A stretch of 64,000 nucleotides of DNA from Prostheceraeus crozeri. Taxonomy: Eukaryota; Platyhelminthes; Polycladida; Euryleptidae. A program made the position numbers and the translations under genes. Of this stretch, positions 30,965 to 43,452 are shown piece by piece (position 1 is the stretch's first letter; each line of letters begins with the position of its first letter). The notes below the pieces were generated by a model, which worked only from the letters and a program-made list of their open reading frames with translations, did not search any database and was not told the origin of the DNA. Location: assembly GCA_907163375.1 (NCBI GenBank), contig CAJQUW010001866.1, positions 868,001 to 932,000 on the forward strand, written 5' to 3'.

Positions 30965-31900
30965 ATGACTTCCGACATAGCAGACGCCTTGAAAGCATTG
31001 ACAGTGAAACTTGAGAAAATTCCGAATAATCCACCACGAATGATTCCACCGACTTCAGGCAATTTCTCTATCCCGGTTTTCTCCGGAGATCTTGACGATA
31101 CTGATATCAGCTTCGCTGAATTTGTTGAGTATTTTGATTTAGTTGCTCGAGCATTAAACTGGGACGATACCCAGAAGACGAATACACTACCCGCATACTT
31201 GAAAGCCCACGCACTTGAGACTTATCGACAGCTATCTACAACCACTCAGAATAATTATCGATCACTGATTAGTGAACTTAGCCAGAAGCTGCAGCCGCCA
31301 GAGACTCAAAGGGCCGCCTGTGCAGCTCTGAATTCCAGGAAACAAGGGAGAGAGGAATCAATTTCATCTTATTCTAGTGCTATCAGACGGCTAGCCAGGC
31401 GGGCGTATCCCTCGCTGGATGAAGCAACGCGCTCACTATTGACTAGAGAGGTTTTTGTTAACGGGCTCCGCCGTGATTATAAAAAAGCCGTTATACAGAA
31501 AGACCCTCCTAGTCTCGAAGAAACGATTGCTTACGCCCAAAAACTCTACTCTCAGAGAGACCTACTTTTTAGCGACGATTCGGTTGACAATAGCCGATTT
31601 GTGGCAGCCATCACCGAACAGATAGGTACCTTAACGAACGCAATTAACAACATCAATACTCGGGAGCCTATGCGGCCTCCCAGAGCGACTTACCCGGCCA
31701 AGTCCCCTCCGCCTAGACGTCAACAATGGTCTTCTTATCCGATGACCCGGAGATGGACTCAAACTGGCCAACCGATCTGCTTAAATTGTCAATGCCCTGG
31801 GCACTTTGCTAGAGAGTGTAGACGCGCACAATCGGTTCGTTTCGAAACCGAGCAGCGCTCTAACAGACGATATCCGGATAATTATTTATCGAATCAGCGA
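30965..31900 (+). other. Gag region of the LTR polyprotein
   Basis: The capsid-like part has FSIPVFSGDLDDTDISFAEF and a helical ALNSRKQGREESISSYSSAI-R segment typical of Gypsy gag. A single CX2CX4HX4C knuckle (CLNCQCPGHFAREC, about 31,776-31,817) would bind RNA. The next 300 residues are low-complexity and acidic, without recognisable domains. Confidence 0.85.
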
Positions 31901-32839
31901 AATAGGCCTTATAGAGAGGCGAATAATCAGCAGTATCAGCCACAGATGCCTGTGGAGCGGTCAGCACCTCTTATGTCCTCATACGGCAGAGTCCCATTTA
32001 CGACACCTTCTTTTTCCCAGGATCAGTCTTCCCGAATCCCGTTAGGTCGTAACATACGGAGAAGTGCTTATTCCGAGCCAGCACGAAATGCGAGTATTAG
32101 TACTGATGTGGACCTCGAACGGCGTTTTCTAGATAGGGACCCGGACGTTTTGGTAGCGACGATTGAACCCTCAGCTATCGACGCGCGAATATTTACACAC
32201 TACACCCTGCCATCTATTGTCTCAAACACTGCTGAAACAGATCCGACACATGACGAACAATACAGTCATGCCAATGAGATCGGAACAGTTGAGGAGACTC
32301 CTAGAGACGTCGAAGATACTATCACCGACCAAGAGAAAGTCGACGACAATATTGATAACACAGATATGGAGTCCGGAGTCTTTCCTCGTACGTCCTTCCT
32401 ACCAAACGACGAGATCGTTCGCGCAGATGCACACGCGGCCGATATCTTTCCTTATGCATCGTTTTCACCATGCGACGGCGACGCTGACTACTTCGACACC
32501 GCGTCGGATGTGACTGTACAATCAGACGACGAGGTGACAAGTCCCGAAGTCCATCGGGACCTGCAGCATCATACGATGGAAATCGGAGCGCCGAAGGCGG
32601 ACTCGACCGACGATCAAATTATCTGCAGCGTCGCAACGAATACCAGGAACGATCTTACGACTGCGTCGAACGGACCCGAACTCGTGGTAAGTACTGCCGG
32701 GCAAGGGACGGTACGGAGAACCAAGATTCATGAAGACCTTGTTAGCGCCGACAGCTATGCTAAAGTCAAGAAATTCTACTATGAAAAATTGCTTAGCTTT
32801 CGTACAACGTTTGACGAAGGAAAAATTAGGATTCCTTAT

Positions 32840-34760
32840 TCAAAACGATTAGCTACGCTTTCCATCCTCATTCTCCTGCCTATTATCGTTTTTGCAACAG
32901 GAGAGGTACAGACCTATCCCCTCCCTATGATGTGTCAGCAGACAGCAGGTCGTATAGTTTGGCGTTTGCCTCGGAACCATGAGTGTAAAACAACGGGCCA
33001 ACTAAAAGGCCAAGTGCCAATAGCAAAAGCTTATGTTCTGTACAAACCTAATCTACTCGAATATAAGTCATCTGGGTACCATTGCGTAAAGATAAGAAAA
33101 ACTTTTAAAACTCTCACGTTTTTCTTTGGAGACGAACGGCGGTTAAAAACAAATGTGGAACATTTAACGGTTACGCGCGGAGAATGTAAGACTATGATAG
33201 ATAGAAAGGAATGCTCAGTAGGAAAGTTGAAACAAGTTAAAAGCCTATGGTCGACCAATTATCCATATACCTACACGTACCCTAAGGCGCCATTTTATTG
33301 CTGCTATTGGAAAACAACTGTTATTACCAATTGCTACCTTATACCTATTCAGGTATATAAACGCCACCAAGCAGAACATATGGAGTCAACCGGCGGTAAT
33401 GTCAATTCATGCTCATATCGGACAGGCCACTGTCAGCTACCTGATAAATCATACATGTACTGGGTGACTGAAAAGGAAGAAGCCTGCAAGTTCAAACGAT
33501 GGAAACGGATGGACGGACACGAAATGAATGACCGATGGCTATCACTAACCGGAGAAATGGCATTGACTTTCCCCAAACAAAGAAAAACTTTCCACAACTG
33601 TGATGGCACATTATACATATCGGACCAAGGGATCTATGTAGTCGATGTCATAGGAGGAGAAAAATCCTTTCACTTTCCTCGCCTTAACCTAACAAAGGCT
33701 CAAACAAACTCGGAAAACAAGAAAAGTTATAAAAAGCGCAGTAAACGAACGGTCACTTCAGCGGAAGTGGTGGCATCACAGTTGCAGGCCCTTCAAACGA
33801 CCCTAACAAACTATGTTAAATTTGCATTCGATACAGCGCTTATGTCAGTGTGTCATAATTACCGCAGCTCATTAAATATCCTCCGTTCAGCAGTAGTTTC
33901 ACACCCGACGCTCGTCGCCCGATCGATGCTGAATCATAAGTATATTCATGCTCGATCCACAACCGAATACATAGAAATTTGGCCATGCTCTCCAATAACG
34001 AATTACACAATAGAATCTATGAAAAACAAATGCACAGTTTGGCTACCATTAAAATTTAATTTACATGGTTACGTCAAAACCGGATATATGGATCCTCTCA
34101 CAAATATTGTACATCAGAGCTCCGCATTACAGCAGTGTCATGACGCTATTGATATTCCTTTCTGCGCCAATGAGTCATGCTTTAATTACGAACCAAGTGG
34201 TGCCATACATAAATTGCATAGCAGACACCCATTCCCGATGTTCCAATTCAATTGGACTACTGTTCCCAAAACACCACATATGATTATTCACGCTATGGGA
34301 ATGTATAATTGGACGGAAGTCTTTACAACAAAAAGCCAGAATAACCTACTGAGTACATTGTCTCAACAACAAATGATTTTACATGAACTGGGAGTCCAAT
34401 CGGACTCGAAGCCTGAAGCCGTAGCGAAACAATTCGTCAACTCTATTACTGAGAAAGCGTCACTAAGCTTCTTGCTCGGATTCCGAATCAACATGCGAGA
34501 GCTATGGGTATTTCTGGTATGTGTAGCTGTCACCATATACATTGTGTACCTGGCAGGACTCTGTCTATGGCCACGCATGCGATTTTGCCTTGCATGTGCT
34601 TCAGCAGATTACTTCACTTTTCGACGACCTATCATAGCGACAGTCAACCGACGGAACAGCACTAACTCTCAATCGCTACCACAAAGAAGTACAGCTGAAG
34701 AGGGAGCGTCGGCCTCAGCCCCCCCTCTTCCCCCACCTTACGAGCTAGATGATTTACCTG
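32840..34760 (+). other. Envelope-like glycoprotein region between gag and protease
   Basis: A hydrophobic segment ATLSILILLPIIVFATG (about residues 630-646) looks like a signal peptide. A Cys-rich ectodomain with several N-x-S/T sites follows, then a furin-type site RSKR at 925-928, a long helical part and further Cys pairs, and a transmembrane span (WVFLVCVAVTIYIVYLAGL, about 1180-1200). The order resembles class III fusion glycoproteins of the gB/chuvirus kind more than the baculovirus-F-like env of insect gypsy, but this is a visual judgement. The tail carries PLPPPYEL, a PPxY late-domain-like motif, before the protease. No stop interrupts this region. Confidence 0.68.
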
Positions 34761-34889
34761 GCATAACTGAGCTTACTTCACTGACAAAGGACACGCGGAA
34801 TGCACTCGAACGTTGGCCGATTAATTACTCGGATCCAGCGCCTGAGGAGTTAGTAGCCGCCTGTCGCGGTCAAAATAAGTCCGTACTTA

Positions 34890-36349
34890 CAATAAAAGTG
34901 GATGATCATAGTGCTGAAGCCTTAATTGATACAGGCTCCTCCGTAACATTATTGAGCGATACTTTCGCACGCAGAATTGACCTACAATGGGCACCGACTG
35001 ACCTAAAAGCCTCTGGAGTCGACGGCAATCAACTCCCGATTATCGGAAGAGCACAAGTACAGATTGAGATCGGACCGAGAAAACTTCAGCAGAAGGTGGT
35101 GATTATGGAAAAATCTCCTTTCAATGTTATTCTTGGAGTCGATTTTTTGACGAAACTTGGCCCACTTACCATAGACTATGTCAATAAAAATGTTGACATC
35201 ACAACACCGGTACCCTCCGTGTGTCATGTATACATTACGGATCAAACGACGGTACCCCCTCGCGCAGAAGTCTGCATTCCTGGAACTTTGAGCACCCGAA
35301 TTCCACAAGAACCTGTCATGTTCGAGCCCTGTCGACCAAGCAACCCTTTCCTTCGCTTCGCGTCAAGTGTCGGATTACCATCGGAATCCAAAATACCCTT
35401 AAGGGTCTTAAATATCTCTAATGAACCAATCACAATCGCTGAAGGAACTAAGATAGGCGAGGCAGAACCCTGCGAGACATCTATAGCGACTGAAGAGATA
35501 AGAGATCCACTGCAGCGGGACTCTTTCCTTTCAATGTTTTCACTCCCCGCACAGCTTAACATCTTTCAACGGAAGTGCTTAGAAGATCTTTTATACTCTT
35601 TCCAGGACACTTTTTCACAACATGAGTACGACCTTGGACTGATGCCAGGTGTTGAACATGATATTTTTACCTCTGACCACCCACCGGTTCGTCAAAAGGC
35701 GTATCGAATTCCGGAAAGACAGAAACCGATCCTCCGAGAACACCTTGACAAAATGATACAGGCAGGAGTGATAGAACCTTCAGCTAGTCCATTTGCTAGC
35801 CCCATAGTGCTAGTGCGGAAGAAGGATGGATCCACTAGATTCTGCGTTGATTTTAGAAAATTAAACGCCATAACAAGCAAGGATTATTTTCCCCTACCGC
35901 GAATCGATGAAACGGCTAATAGCCTCAGCCACGCAAAATTTTTCTCTACGCTCGATCTTTTCTCCGGTTACTGGCAAATCAAAGTTGGGGAGACATCCAA
36001 GCCCAAGACATGTTTTACGACATGTTATGGCACGTTTCAATTTACACGACTGCCCTTCGGATTATGCAACGCACCCGCTACCTTTCAGCGAGCTATGGAA
36101 GTGGTCCTCAGCGGGCTCCAGAACCAAACATGTTTAGTTTATCTCGACGATATCATAATATATTCAACAACATTCGAACAGCACTTGCGAGACATTGCTG
36201 AAGTTTTAACGAGAGTAAAAGAGTATGGACTGAAGCTTAAACCTACGAAATGCGAATTTATGCACGAATCGGTCAGATTTTTGGGCCATATAATTTCAGC
36301 AGAAGGAATGCGCCCAGACCCAGCTAATACGGACAAAGTGAAAAATTAA
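34890..36349 (+). other. Protease and reverse transcriptase region
   Basis: The aspartic protease has LIDTGSSVTLLS and the flap/ILGVDFL block. The RT has FCVDFRKLNAIT, FSTLDLFSGYWQI, LPFGLCNAPATFQ and YLDDIIIYS, standard Gypsy/Metaviridae signatures with all catalytic Asp present. The region closes with the LGHIIS block and ends at the TAA at 36347-36349. Confidence 0.93.
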
Positions 36350-37861
36350 CCCACGCCTACATCTGTTAAGCAAATACGACAATTCGTCGGACTAGCATCG
36401 TACTACCGGCGATTCATTCCAAATTTCGCGAAGTTGGCAGACCCGCTAACTCAACTGCAAAGGAAAGATGCCACCTTCGCTTTGGGCACTGAGCAGGAGC
36501 AAGCATTCCAGATGCTAAAACTAAGACTGATTACTCCTCCTATTCTGGCTTTTCCAGACTTTGACAGACCATTTACCCTCCAAACGGACGCTAGCAATGT
36601 TGCAATAGGCGCTGTGTTGTCACAGGGTACTAAAGCCGAGGAGCACCCCATAGCATATGCTAGTAGATCTCTTAACAAATGTGAACGTAACTATGCCACT
36701 ATCGAACAAGAAGCGCTAGCTATTGTTTGGGCATGCGAGCATTTCCGATGTTACTTATGGGGGAAACCATTCGACGTAGTCACTGACCACGGGCCCCTAA
36801 AATGGCTGTTTACACATCGCAACCCTTCCTCACGATTGATTAGATGGGCATTGCGCCTCCAAGAATTCGATATGACAATATCATACCGACCAGGGAGGCA
36901 TAATAATGCCGACGCTCTGTCGCGGATCGAGACTGGAGAGGCGCAAGAACATGTCCATAACATCCGAGCAGTATCAGATTTAGGGAACGTTCGGACTGCT
37001 CAAGCAGCCGACCCCCTCTTGGCCGCGCTGATGCAAAAGCTCAGGGGCCTCAGACCTAATGTAACCGAATTGTCCGCCACCGAGAAATTAATTGTTCGAA
37101 ATCATTTTGATACATTTAGGATTCGTCAAGACGCGTTGTACAAGCTGTCAGATGCTAATAAGTTCATGTTGGTTCTACCGCCGCCCTACCGCCAGGACAT
37201 TTATAACGAGTTCCACGAAGGAATATTTGGCGGTCATCTGGCGACCGAGAAGACGTTATCTAGACTTCAGAAGTTTTACTACTGGCCAGGTATGAAACGG
37301 GACGTTCAGCAATGGATTGCTGACTGCCCGTCGTGTAACGCGAGGAACAACCCTCAGACGAAGATAAAAGTCCCACTGCATACTATTGCAGTACCCCCGC
37401 CGTTCACTCGCTTTGGAGTGGACGTTACGGGAGCTTATCCGAAAACGGACCGAGGAAATCGCTACATAATTGTTTTTGTGGAATACGCAACAAAATGGGT
37501 AGAGGCTTTCGCCACACCCAACCAGACAGCCGAAACAATCGCTAGGCTGTTCATCGACGAGATAGTATGCAGATTCGGCTGTCCGCGCGAATTATTATCG
37601 GACAGAGGAGCGAACTTCACGAGTTCTCTGCTAAAGAACATATGCCGACTGACGAATACTCAGAAAATTTTCACCCTATCCTACAACCCCAAATGTGATG
37701 GACTGGTGGAGCGGATGAACGGCGTTTTGATACGAATGCTCTCTCACTACTGTGCAGCAAATCAGAAAGACTGGGACCTCTACATCGCGCCCGTTTTATT
37801 CGCCTACCGGGCAAGTGTTCATGGATCGACAAAGGAGAGCCCGTATTATCTTGTGTTCTGA
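36350..37861 (+). other. RNase H and integrase region, between the two stops
   Basis: In the same frame as the upstream part. RNase H: LQTDASNVAIGAVLSQ, RNYATIEQEALAIVWA and VVTDHGPLKWL. Integrase: an H2C2 zinc part (GGHLATEKTLSRL ... DCPSCN) and the core Asp/Asp/Glu in FGVDVTGAY, LLSDRGANF and GLVERMNG. Ends at TGA 37859-37861, after ESPYYLVF. Confidence 0.92.
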
Positions 37862-38923
37862 CGTGACCCTTTACTACCTTGTGACATTGTCTTACAAGAC
37901 CCACCGGCGGACAACGAACTCAGGTCGTATCGACACGAGCTGGGAGAACGACTACGCACAGCGTGGGCCGTTGCTAGAGACAATAACGTACAAGCTCAGG
38001 CCCATCAGAAGGAGATGTACGATCGGACCGCAACGGATACCCTCCAGCATATTGCTATCGGCGATCGGGTCTATGTACATACACCTCAACCGAAAAAGTG
38101 TCTATCCCCAAAACTACAGAAGCTTTGGAAGGGTCCATTCCGAATTCTGGATATGACGGACACAACCCTTCTGGTCACTCCGGTAAACCAACCATCTCTA
38201 AAACGACAATGGGTGAATATTAACCGGTGCAAAATGGCCCTTACCGCACACACGCCGGCTTTCCCACCTTCATCGGATTCTACAGCGCTGAATACAGAAC
38301 CGGTACAAGTCGAGGATAGTCAGGAACCAGAGATCTCGAACGAACCTACGACAGTTTTGACGGAAGAAGAAGAACGCAGCCACCCAATTCAGGAAGAATC
38401 TACAACGTCCTCAAGGGAATCACCCACCCCGCCCACGACATCAACCGGAGCGGTCGCGGAGGAATCTCTCGGCGATAGCGTCCAGGAACCAGCACCGCTT
38501 GGACGAACGGAACCGACAGATATGCCGAAGCCAGTGGACTCCAACGAGAACGCCAGTCCACCCGCGGCAGGACGAGAACCGTCGGAACCGTCGGACCAAC
38601 CGGCTCAAAAGACTGAGAACGCTCGTGACGCGGATCCGCCCACGGGCAAGAAAACAACCTCCGATAAACGTGGACCACCAAAGGATTTGTTACCTGCGAG
38701 TGGAACTGGACAGACCTCCTCAGTCCCCACACGACGCCGTGAGCGGCCACGCAAACAACAGGCGGATCAAGCAGCACCACAAGCTATCAACTCGCCCGAG
38801 CCTGTAGCGGAGGCCATGTCACCCACAAGGAGAATGACAAGGAGCCAACTCCGTGCTTTTCTTCATCAGCAAAAACAACGCATGGCGCGGGGCGCCACGG
38901 GTGAGCAAGGCGTGAAGCCGTAA
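37862..38923 (+). other. Polyprotein C-terminus: GPY/F-like barrel and Pro-rich tail
   Basis: Same frame after the TGA. LWKGPFRILDMTDTTLLVTP is the small barrel that follows integrase cores (GPY/F type). The last 230 residues are rich in Pro, Glu, Thr and Ser with RRRERPRKQQ and RRMTRSQLRAF patches, and no known fold. Confidence 0.8.
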
Positions 38924-39551
<628 letters not shown>

Positions 39552-41028
39552 ATGTCAATATCCTTTCACATTTTAGTGACCTCAGGCAAATCTTTATTGT
39601 TAGCCACGGAGGGAACCTTTGACGAGGACACAGCCCTGCCGGCCCGACGCAGTGACACGGGCGTGGTGGAAGTCGCCGTCGCCGTCGTCAACAATCAATA
39701 CCAGCTGTTGGCGACGTTCCACAGTTTCCTAAGGCCGGAGGGAAGCACCCGCGCCCTGGGACCACGACAACCACACGGCCTGAGGGCAAGCTTTCTAACA
39801 TTCCAACCAACCCTGCGGGGCATAGAGCCCTCCCTCAGCGCTTTCCTTCAGGCCAACGGACCGCTGACGTCCATCTACGCGGCGCGACCGCGCGATCGAG
39901 GCATGTGCCATCGGCTATCAGCAACTCGCCACCTGACCGTGCGGTTGATTTCCGGACAATACCAGCACTACTGTCAGGGGCCGTGCATCAGGGCACACCG
40001 TCGGCCGGGGAGGGTCACTTGTGCCCTCCAGACGGTGAGGGCCATGGCCTTAGCCCTCCAGGTGAGTGACCCGGTTCGCCCTATTCCTCGTTCCCTCACT
40101 ACCCCCAGCTTACCACCGGTTACACCCGAGGCCGACCCAACCCCCATAGCCGACTCATTCGTCATCTTAGTAGATGGCAATGAGTTGGACGGTTGGGACT
40201 CGGACCCACAAACCGAGGAACCCCTCCCCAGTCCTTCCCCCCCACTTTCCCACCCTCAACCCAACAGAACACCCGTTACCGGCCTAGCTCCACCATACCC
40301 CGAGCCCATTACTAATGCCATCCAACCCCAATTGTCCCCTCGGTTGGGCGTCGACACGCCTTACCCCATCATGGGCCACAACCGAGACGTTGTCCTTTCC
40401 CTTGCCCGATACCTCTCCACCTTCTCCGACATCCTCCCACTTCCCCAATTTTCTGTCCGTTTCGGCCCTTTCCTTCGTGAACTCTTCACCCCTTACACCC
40501 TTATTTTTGATACCCTCTACGCCCTAGCCCCTCACTTCCAGCACCGTTCCCAATTATGGCGGGGAATCCTCGAGCGCATCCAGCACGTTTTCAACGCCAA
40601 GTGCTGGGTTGCTCGAGTCCCCGACCCGTTCGCCTTTCCCACCCCCCCCCCCATTGATATTAGTAATTACGACCCAACCCTCCTCCCCATATGAATCGTC
40701 CCCACAATTTTTGAATTACCATACCCCTTTCACCGCCCGGAACCCTGTACTTCTCCCCCATTCTGATCGCGCTGTCCATCGACTCCTTGCCTGGTCCCAC
40801 CTATTCCGAGCAGTTATTCTGCAACTCCCCGATAATCTCCCCTTTGCCCTTTTGAGCGCCGTTGTAGAGCCCCTCGATTCTCGGTTCCCGCATCTTCCCC
40901 GCCTGCTACTCCTCCAATACCCACCCGATAACCCCCATACCCTGACCCGTGCCCTCCGCCTCGTCCGTCGGCCGTACGGCCTGGGGCCGCTTCTTAACGG
41001 TTTCCCCACGGAAGAGGCCATTTGCTAA
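39552..41028 (+). CDS. Accessory 3' ORF of the LTR element, possible degenerate DEDDh fold
   Basis: The first 380 codons (39552-40694) start MSISFHILVTSGKSLLLATEG. A block VVEVAVAVVNNQYQLLATFHSFLRP, then HGL, is laid out like the ExoI strands of DnaQ-family exonucleases, and CALQTVRAMALAL is like their last helix, but the metal-binding acids are not at the expected places. A Pro-rich linker and a hydrophobic helical C-terminal part follow. After the run of C near 40,640 another frame stays open to 41028 with the same base composition (HRLLAWSHLFRAVILQLP), so a slip at the C-run is likely. It sits where env usually lies. I recognise no family with confidence. Confidence 0.5.
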
Positions 41029-41120
41029 ACTATAATAGATCATACCATGTCCCGACTGTATGATCCCCTCCCTTGAGCTCCAACCGCGAGGACGCGGCTC
41101 TTTCTCGTCCCCGGTAGGAG

Positions 41121-42199
41121 TGTAACCCGGAGGACTCGATCCCCAGCCTTAGGACCCTTAGTGTACAGCAAGCCGGGTCACATTTAGGAACTTGAGCGGG
41201 AAGAGAAACAAACGAGATGGTTACGTAAGATTCCAAACGAACGATATAAAGTGCAAATAAATAAGGAAGGACAGAATAGGACAGAACAGTAAAAGTGGCG
41301 CCATTCGGGAAACATAAATTACCATTCCAGGCGCCGGGGCATGATCAGATCCGTAGGAGACCAGAGCGCGTAGAAGAGTGTTACGTAATACTGGAATTGA
41401 AAAGCGATATTTCCCAGAACTATCAAAAGAGACCGCCGTAATTGACGAGATCGGTTTCGTGAGAAACAAATAAGCAAGGGACTGTGTTACGTAATACTGA
41501 AATTGAAAAGCGATCGTTCCCAGAGCTATCAAAGGAGACCGCCGTAAGTGCCCCATTAAATAAATAATAGTCAGGAAAGGAATTCGAAGCGCATGGGGGC
41601 AGGCGGCAGCGGATCAAAGTCTAAGAACAGTATATAAGCGAGGCTCAAAACAGCAACCGTATAACAAGAACAGTCGACGATCTGTGTACGCACAGCAGTA
41701 GATCCGCTAGCCGATCAAGAGACCAAGACAACTACGACCCGACCGGACGAGAGAGTGAGTATAACGATATCTAAAGGCAGGCGTAAGGTCCGAAGGCCCT
41801 AGACCGACCTAGAAAGATCGCGCCGAGAGGCCCTGATAGTAGCTAGACGTACCGCAGAGGCTCGAAGCACTATACGTCTCCGTTTGTTACTCTTCCCACT
41901 AAACTACCTGTGAGGCTGAAGCTATTTTTCTCTCCCTCTATTCGTATTTCTCTCTCCCTCTATTTGTATCTCTATCTTCCTCTATTTGCACGTATTGTTA
42001 ATTTATGATTGATTTATGTGAATGATTGATAAAGGCAATTATATTTACGTATTGATCAGAGTTGTTCTGTATTCGGGCTCGACTGAGGATCGTTAGGATC
42101 GAGTAGAAACCAGAGTGCTAACCAAAATAAGTGATCAAGTAACCTGTAAGCGAAGAGAAACGCGCAAAACGAAAATAAAGACCTACCAGAGGGGTTACA
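41121..42199 (+). repeat. 3' LTR
   Basis: Same length as the 5' LTR (1,079 bp), begins TGTAACCCGGAGG and ends GGGGTTACA. I count about five substitutions (for example G/A in CCGTRGGAG, A/G in AACARTCGACG, C/T in the last ten bases). Confidence 0.96.
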
Positions 42200-42661
42200 C
42201 AGGGATAGCAATCGACTGTGATCCATGTGTAAAGAGCTTGTTAGACTACGGATGGGCTTAAGTGGATGATTTAACCATGTATACATTTTCATTTGGAAAT
42301 AGTAGCACGCTTAGTCTAACTTGTAAATCTTAAAACATTTCATATGGATGATGATGGTAGATGAAATAGTGTCAAATAAATTAAGATAGCTTACACTTCT
42401 GATATAGGGATAGCAATCGACTGCGATCCATGTGTAAAGAGCTTGTTAGACTACGGATGGGCTTAAGTGGATGATTTAACCATGTATACTTTTTCATTTG
42501 GAAATAGTAGCACGCTTAGTCTAACTTGTAAATCTTAAAACATTTCATATGGACGATGATCATAGATGAAATAGTGTCAAATAAAATTAAGATAGCTTAC
42601 ACTTCTGATACAGGGATAGCAATCGACTGCGATCCATGTGTAAAGAGCTTGTTAGACTACG
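42200..42661. repeat. Remaining copies of the 205-bp tandem unit
   Basis: The interrupted first copy ends here, followed by two more starting at 42,262 and 42,467 (period 205 bp), the last one ending near GACTACGGA at 42,661. Each unit holds VDDLTMYTFSFGNSS-type and MVDEIVSNKIKIAYTSDTG-type short frames, with stops between them. A stray fragment GGGATAGCAATCGACTGC lies at 43,505. Confidence 0.88.
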
Positions 42662-42774
42662 GAAGAGAGAAGTGTGTTATGTTGCGTGTGGCGCGTGAGT
42701 GTCCTCCCATTTCATTCCATTCATCAATTCGTCTCATTGATAGAGACAGGTAGAACTCATGGTTCTCATAACGT

Positions 42775-43185
42775 ATGCAATGGAAAGTTTTAGGCAACCT
42801 TCGACAGTTGGCTAAATGTCGCCCTGGCGCGAATGCATACTACGTTGAGACAGAGGCAATCAATTGCAAACATGACGCAGAGAGGTTTAACAAGATTGAC
42901 CATTGCCGAATGTCCCTTGCGGTATACATAGATACGGGTTTCACCGCCGCCCTTTACAGGAACGCCCGTCGAAAGGAAGTATTACACCGAACTTCATTTG
43001 CAACGTTCAAGTTGACTGATAGCAGATTCAACTTAATGATAGTATTCGCCAGTTCGAAGACTGCCCAGGGCAAACCGCGAGGAGGTTCTATCATGTCTTG
43101 CCCCATGGTGGCCCTTAAGAGAGCCGATGCTTCGTTCTCGGGGGGTGTGAATTTGACGATTGGCTGGAATAGTCAATGGGTATGA
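42775..43185 (+). CDS. Unidentified plus-strand ORF entering the shared repeat
   Basis: A 136-codon frame with MQWKVLGNLRQLAKCRPGANAYYVE, MSLAVYIDTGFTAALYRNARRK and then the repeat R1 read as FKLTDSRFNLMIVFASSKTAQGKPRGGS. All three repeat copies keep this plus-strand reading open for about 30 codons, so it may be the 3' end of a plus-strand Polinton gene convergent with the minus-strand cassettes. No family recognised. Confidence 0.35.
   Translation: MQWKVLGNLRQLAKCRPGANAYYVETEAINCKHDAERFNKIDHCRMSLAVYIDTGFTAALYRNARRKEVLHRTSFATFKLTDSRFNLMIVFASSKTAQGKPRGGSIMSCPMVALKRADASFSGGVNLTIGWNSQWV
43001..43150. repeat. Shared 3' repeat R1
   Basis: About 150 bp from CAACGTTCAAGTTGACTG to GTTCTCGGGGG. Near-identical to R2 and R3. 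On the minus strand it supplies the last codons PRTKHRLS and stop of the 43,115-43,411 gene. Confidence 0.9.
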
Positions 43186-43411
43186 CGGTTAGGTTGTCAT
43201 AGACCCTATACCGCCGAGGTCGTACTGGTGCATCTGGCACCTTTCGGATGCGGGTGGTATTTGGAGTCCACACCTCATCCGTCCAAACGATCCTCTTGAT
43301 CTTCCCCTTCTTCTCATCCTCCTCATCCCACTCGTCGAGGATGACGAACTCGGGAATGGCGTTGTCTTCATCGATGAAGACGGGAATGTTGTCGGCAGAT
43401 GTCGCTTCCAT
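43115..43411 (-). CDS. Acidic 98-aa protein, right-arm cassette C
   Basis: It starts MEATSADNIPVFIDEDNAIPEF and has an acidic run DEWDEEDEKKGKIKR and a basic VRPRRYRVYDN. The last residues PRTKHRLS and the stop come from repeat R1. A TATA box (CTATATAAG on the minus strand, 43,453-43,461) lies about 42 bp upstream of the ATG, so it seems to be a single-gene transcription unit. No family recognised. Confidence 0.55.
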   Translation of the reverse strand: MEATSADNIPVFIDEDNAIPEFVILDEWDEEDEKKGKIKRIVWTDEVWTPNTTRIRKVPDAPVRPRRYRVYDNLTVIPIDYSSQSSNSHPPRTKHRLS

Positions 43412-43452
43412 CGTGACTTCAAATTGAATGAGAAGCGCTACAATCTTCTGGC

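Larger units (their letters stand above)
30965..38923 (+). pseudogene. Gag-Env-Pol polyprotein in one frame, two stop codons
   Basis: One frame of 2,652 codons starts at ATG 30965 (a GTG lies three codons upstream). Order: Gag with CCHC knuckle (about 271), acidic spacer, envelope-like glycoprotein (about 620-1210), protease (DTGS at 1322), RT (YLDD at 1726-1729), RNase H, zinc HHCC and integrase core, GPFRI barrel, and a Pro/Glu/Thr-rich tail. TAA at 36347-36349 (codon 1795) falls between RT and RNase H; TGA at 37859-37861 (codon 2299) falls just after the integrase core. No frameshift is seen, so damage is slight. Having env between gag and pol is contrary to the usual gag-pol-env order. 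Confidence 0.9.

Noticed and set aside
30965-38923. Vertebrate-type retrovirus
   Set aside because: The RT, RNase H and integrase signatures with a GPF barrel are of the Gypsy/Metaviridae kind and the target duplication is 4 bp; the envelope alone does not make it a vertebrate retrovirus.
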